Assembly: GCA_002482415.1 (NCBI GenBank)
Contig: DLFY01000138.1
Coordinates: 1 to 8,987 of the forward strand
Direction of reading: 5' to 3'
Length of the DNA stretch: 8,987 nt
DNA from: Phycisphaerales bacterium UBA7708
Lineage (GTDB): Bacteria; Planctomycetota; Phycisphaerae; Sedimentisphaerales; Anaerohalosphaeraceae
Part shown: piece after piece, positions 7,047 through 8,987 of the stretch
How the letters are laid out: each line of letters opens with the position of its first letter
Numbering within the stretch: the stretch's first letter is position 1
The notes under the pieces: model-generated
Told to the model about the DNA's origin: nothing
The model's input: only the letters and a program-made list of their open reading frames with translations
The model's database searches: none
Made by a program: the position numbers and the translations under genes

Positions 7047-7075
7047 ATTATAGCAATCCCCACTGTTTCACGCAA
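7047..7075 (-). promoter_or_regulatory. Sigma-70-type promoter for the coiled-coil operon
   Basis: On the minus strand a perfect TATAAT (7052-7047) is preceded by exactly 17 bases and then TTGCGT (7075-7070), which keeps the TTG of the -35 consensus. Transcription would begin near 7040, giving a leader of about 22 bases containing the GGAGG site. It lies in the 79-base gap after the M16 gene, so the coiled-coil gene and its follower can be expressed apart from the peptidase pair. Planctomycete promoter rules may differ from those of E. coli. Confidence 0.55.
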
Positions 7076-7084
7076 TATGTGAAA
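7066..7084. repeat. Inverted repeat overlapping the -35 region, possible operator
   Basis: TTTCAC and GTGAAA form perfect 6-base arms around a 7-base centre. The element covers the predicted -35 hexamer, where a repressor or activator could bind. No T-run follows on either strand, so it does not look like an intrinsic terminator of the M16 gene. Such short arms can occur by chance. Confidence 0.3.
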
Positions 7085-7096
7085 TCACCCATTTTA

Positions 7097-8335
7097 TCAG
7101 AAAAGAGGATTTTCCTGGGTATCCGGCCCCATCGATAAACAACTATACAGGCCCGGAGGAAATTCAGCAATGAGTTGATTGACATCATCGACAGTGATTG
7201 CCCGAACGGCTGCGATATCATCGGCCAGGGTGCGATACAATCTGGAATAGACCCAATTGAATCCCAGCCCGAAGATTCTGCCCATCGGCTGTTCGGATTT
7301 GAGCGTCAGGGCGGAAAGCACCTTGTTTTTGGCGGCGATTAACTCTTTTTCCTGTATGCCGTTACGACTCAAATCAGAAAAAATGCCCTTGATGATATCT
7401 GCTACCTTTGGGGCAGCGGCTGGCTCGCAGCAGATGTAACTATACATCGCCCCGATTCCATCCATGGTCTCGGCCTGCATCGATGCAGCTTCAGCAATAG
7501 CCGGATCCACCAGTGACCAGAAATATCGTGACCCACTGTCGTCGCCGATAATCATTCCCAGCAGTGATGCAGCAAACCGACGGGGATCCTGCATGGATAC
7601 CATGGGGCTGATAAGGCAGATGTGGTGTCGGGCGAGCGTCTCTTTCTGGATGTGTTTTCGCTGCCGGGTGCCTTCAAAAACAGATAGTGCCCGGTCTGCC
7701 TGGGCGGGTTTCCAGTGGCCGCAGACGGATTCGATTAATTCGCAAAACCGGTCAAAATCCAAACTCCCGCAGCAGGCGGCGACCAGGTTATTGGGGGCAT
7801 ACCGTCGGCTGAAATAGTCCCGCATTTGCTCAACTTTCAAATCTCCGATGGTCTGCTCGGTGCCGAGCGTGCTGTTGCCGCAGGGGTGGCTGCCGAAATG
7901 CAGGGCGCGTGCCTGATCCAGGACATCAAATTGCGGCATATCCTTGTACATGGCGATTTCCTGGAGAATAACATTTTTCTCAATATTGAAATCGTCTTCA
8001 CGCAGCGAAGGTCGCATCAACTGCGACCATAACCGGGCCACATCGGGAAGAAACTCAGGCAGTACTGCCGCATAATAGACGGTATTTTCTTCGCCGGTGA
8101 AAGCGTTGAATTTGGCACCGATGCCATCGAAGGCCTCATTGACCTGCTGCCAGTTCAGGCTGTCGGTTCCCTTGAATACCATGTGTTCCAGAAAATGGGA
8201 AACACCGCTGATTTCAGGGGTTTCATCCCGTGAGCCGGTGCGGACAAAAAAACCCATGGCGGTGGTCTGAGCCTGCGGGTGATTTTCACCGATGAGGGTC
8301 AATCCGTTTTCGAGCTGTCTGTGTTTAAAAATCAT
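7097..8335 (-). CDS. M16 family zinc metallopeptidase, catalytic (HxxEH) subunit
   Basis: This 412-residue protein of the insulinase/mitochondrial processing peptidase family is expected to degrade or process peptides. The N-terminal domain carries the inverted zinc motif HFLEH (His47, Glu50, His51). Glu126 in the block NVILQEIAMY fits the third zinc ligand, and NAFTGEENTVYYA (77-89) is a typical M16B segment. The second domain (about 230-412) keeps the fold, but the place where partners carry R-x6-Y reads LVDPAIAE (275-282), so the substrate-binding arginine and tyrosine are missing. The adjacent upstream gene has that pair, as expected for a two-protein heterodimer such as the Sphingomonas M16B enzyme. 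No signal peptide is seen, so it is probably cytoplasmic. The ATG at 8335 has no recognisable Shine-Dalgarno site and lies 17 bases after the neighbour's stop, so coupled translation is likely. The start fits the usual MxFKHxxLENGL opening of the family. Confidence 0.92.
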   Translation of the reverse strand: MIFKHRQLENGLTLIGENHPQAQTTAMGFFVRTGSRDETPEISGVSHFLEHMVFKGTDSLNWQQVNEAFDGIGAKFNAFTGEENTVYYAAVLPEFLPDVARLWSQLMRPSLREDDFNIEKNVILQEIAMYKDMPQFDVLDQARALHFGSHPCGNSTLGTEQTIGDLKVEQMRDYFSRRYAPNNLVAACCGSLDFDRFCELIESVCGHWKPAQADRALSVFEGTRQRKHIQKETLARHHICLISPMVSMQDPRRFAASLLGMIIGDDSGSRYFWSLVDPAIAEAASMQAETMDGIGAMYSYICCEPAAAPKVADIIKGIFSDLSRNGIQEKELIAAKNKVLSALTLKSEQPMGRIFGLGFNWVYSRLYRTLADDIAAVRAITVDDVNQLIAEFPPGLYSCLSMGPDTQENPLF

Positions 8336-8352
8336 AACGTCAATAATTTCAA

Positions 8353-8987
8353 TTAAAGTTGAATCGGTTTTGGGCCAATGGTGGCAACGGTAAAATCGTC
8401 AAATGGATTGTCATTCAGAAACGTCAGCAACGAAGACCGGCTGACAGAGTCAATCTTTTGACGGATTTCCGGCAGCGTTCGAACTCTGCCCAGATAATAG
8501 TAATCGCCTGCGACGCCGGCGGCCCGGGCGGCTGACGATTCACTTTGCATAATCAGGGTGCTCTTGAGTCCAATCTGTGCGCGATGCAGCTCTTCATCGG
8601 AAAAGCCCTCGCGCAGCCGACGGAATTGCTCGACGGTGACATCAAGGGTTTCCTGGGCCTGTTCGGGCGTCGTCCCGGCGTAGCAGCTAATCGCGGCATG
8701 GTCTTTTAAAGACTGATACCTTGCCCCGACCGCGTAGCACAAGCCGCGCTTTTCTCGAACCTCGGTGAACAGACGGCTGCTCATGCCGCCGGATAAAATG
8801 GAAACGGCGGCCATGATTTCATAATAACGGCTGTCTTGAATGGTCGGGACGCGGGTCATCAGGCCGATATGGACCTGGGCGCCTTCGTTGGCTTCGTGTG
8901 TATATCGCCGTCCGGAGGAACCTGCCGCAGGACGCTTTACACCCGTTCCGGACAGATGGGCAAATCGCTTTTCCAGAAGGGAACAGA
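8353..8987 (-). CDS. M16 family peptidase partner subunit (R/Y type), N-terminus outside window
   Basis: This is the C-terminal 210 residues of a second M16 protein. The frame is open to the right edge, so the ATG at 8859 is internal. The fragment shows the second-domain pattern of M16B proteins: QVHIGLMTRVP, then GGMSSRLFTEVREKRGLCYAVGA around fragment residues 66-87. The Arg and Tyr spaced seven apart (about 77 and 84) are the likely substrate-binding pair. Whether its missing first domain keeps an HxxEH motif cannot be seen. If it lacks it, this subunit and the following gene would form the classic complementary heterodimer. The stop is TAA at 8355-8353, 17 bases before the catalytic subunit's ATG, and the two are surely one transcription unit. 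Confidence in the family is high; the division of labour is inferred from the partner lacking the R/Y pair. Confidence 0.88.
   Translation of the reverse strand, partial: CSLLEKRFAHLSGTGVKRPAAGSSGRRYTHEANEGAQVHIGLMTRVPTIQDSRYYEIMAAVSILSGGMSSRLFTEVREKRGLCYAVGARYQSLKDHAAISCYAGTTPEQAQETLDVTVEQFRRLREGFSDEELHRAQIGLKSTLIMQSESSAARAAGVAGDYYYLGRVRTLPEIRQKIDSVSRSSLLTFLNDNPFDDFTVATIGPKPIQL

Noticed and set aside
8353..8859. Short complete M16-like gene starting at ATG 8859
   Set aside because: The same frame continues to the window edge with family-typical sequence (QVHIGL) before that ATG, so it is a truncated view of a longer gene.

Overview
The window reads as a chromosomal segment of a free-living Gram-negative-type bacterium with balanced base composition, dense coding, short gaps and strong Shine-Dalgarno sites before several GTG starts. 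I see no transposase, phage gene, CRISPR array, tRNA or rRNA. The split M16 peptidase pair, the stand-alone short ManC and the general protein style fit Planctomycetota of the Phycisphaerae/Sedimentisphaerales kind. That assignment comes from recalled family resemblance only and is held at moderate to low confidence.

Plus strand, 1-4151: four genes lie head to tail with gaps of 17-44 bases. They are the C-terminal end of a UvrD/PcrA helicase (cut by the window edge), glucose-6-phosphate isomerase (pgi), mannose-1-phosphate guanylyltransferase (manC type), and one continuous reading frame joining a RuvX/YqgF nuclease domain to a complete 6-phosphogluconolactonase. Pgi and the lactonase both handle the glucose-6-phosphate/6-phosphogluconate node, and ManC draws fructose-6-phosphate-derived mannose into GDP-mannose for glycans. 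The helicase and RuvX are DNA-repair proteins that share the transcription unit with sugar-phosphate enzymes.

Minus strand, 4132-8987: transcription converges on the plus-strand block, and the two terminal genes overlap tail to tail by 20 bases. Read in the direction of transcription, there is a partial M16-type subunit carrying the R/Y motif, then an M16 subunit carrying HxxEH (probably a heterodimeric protease). Next come a strong-looking promoter, a 715-residue protein dominated by about 450 proline-free coiled-coil residues, and six bases later a membrane-anchored protein resembling the CpsD/Wzc tyrosine-kinase (BY-kinase) ATPase fold but lacking the key Walker residues.

The least ordinary parts are the RuvX-lactonase fusion (or a one-base frameshift that hides an ordinary GTGA-overlapping gene pair) and the two-gene unit of a giant coiled coil plus an apparent BY-kinase-like pseudo-ATPase. 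The latter may be a scaffold or polysaccharide-export module, but its function cannot be read from the sequence. No stretch longer than 300 bases is without a gene.
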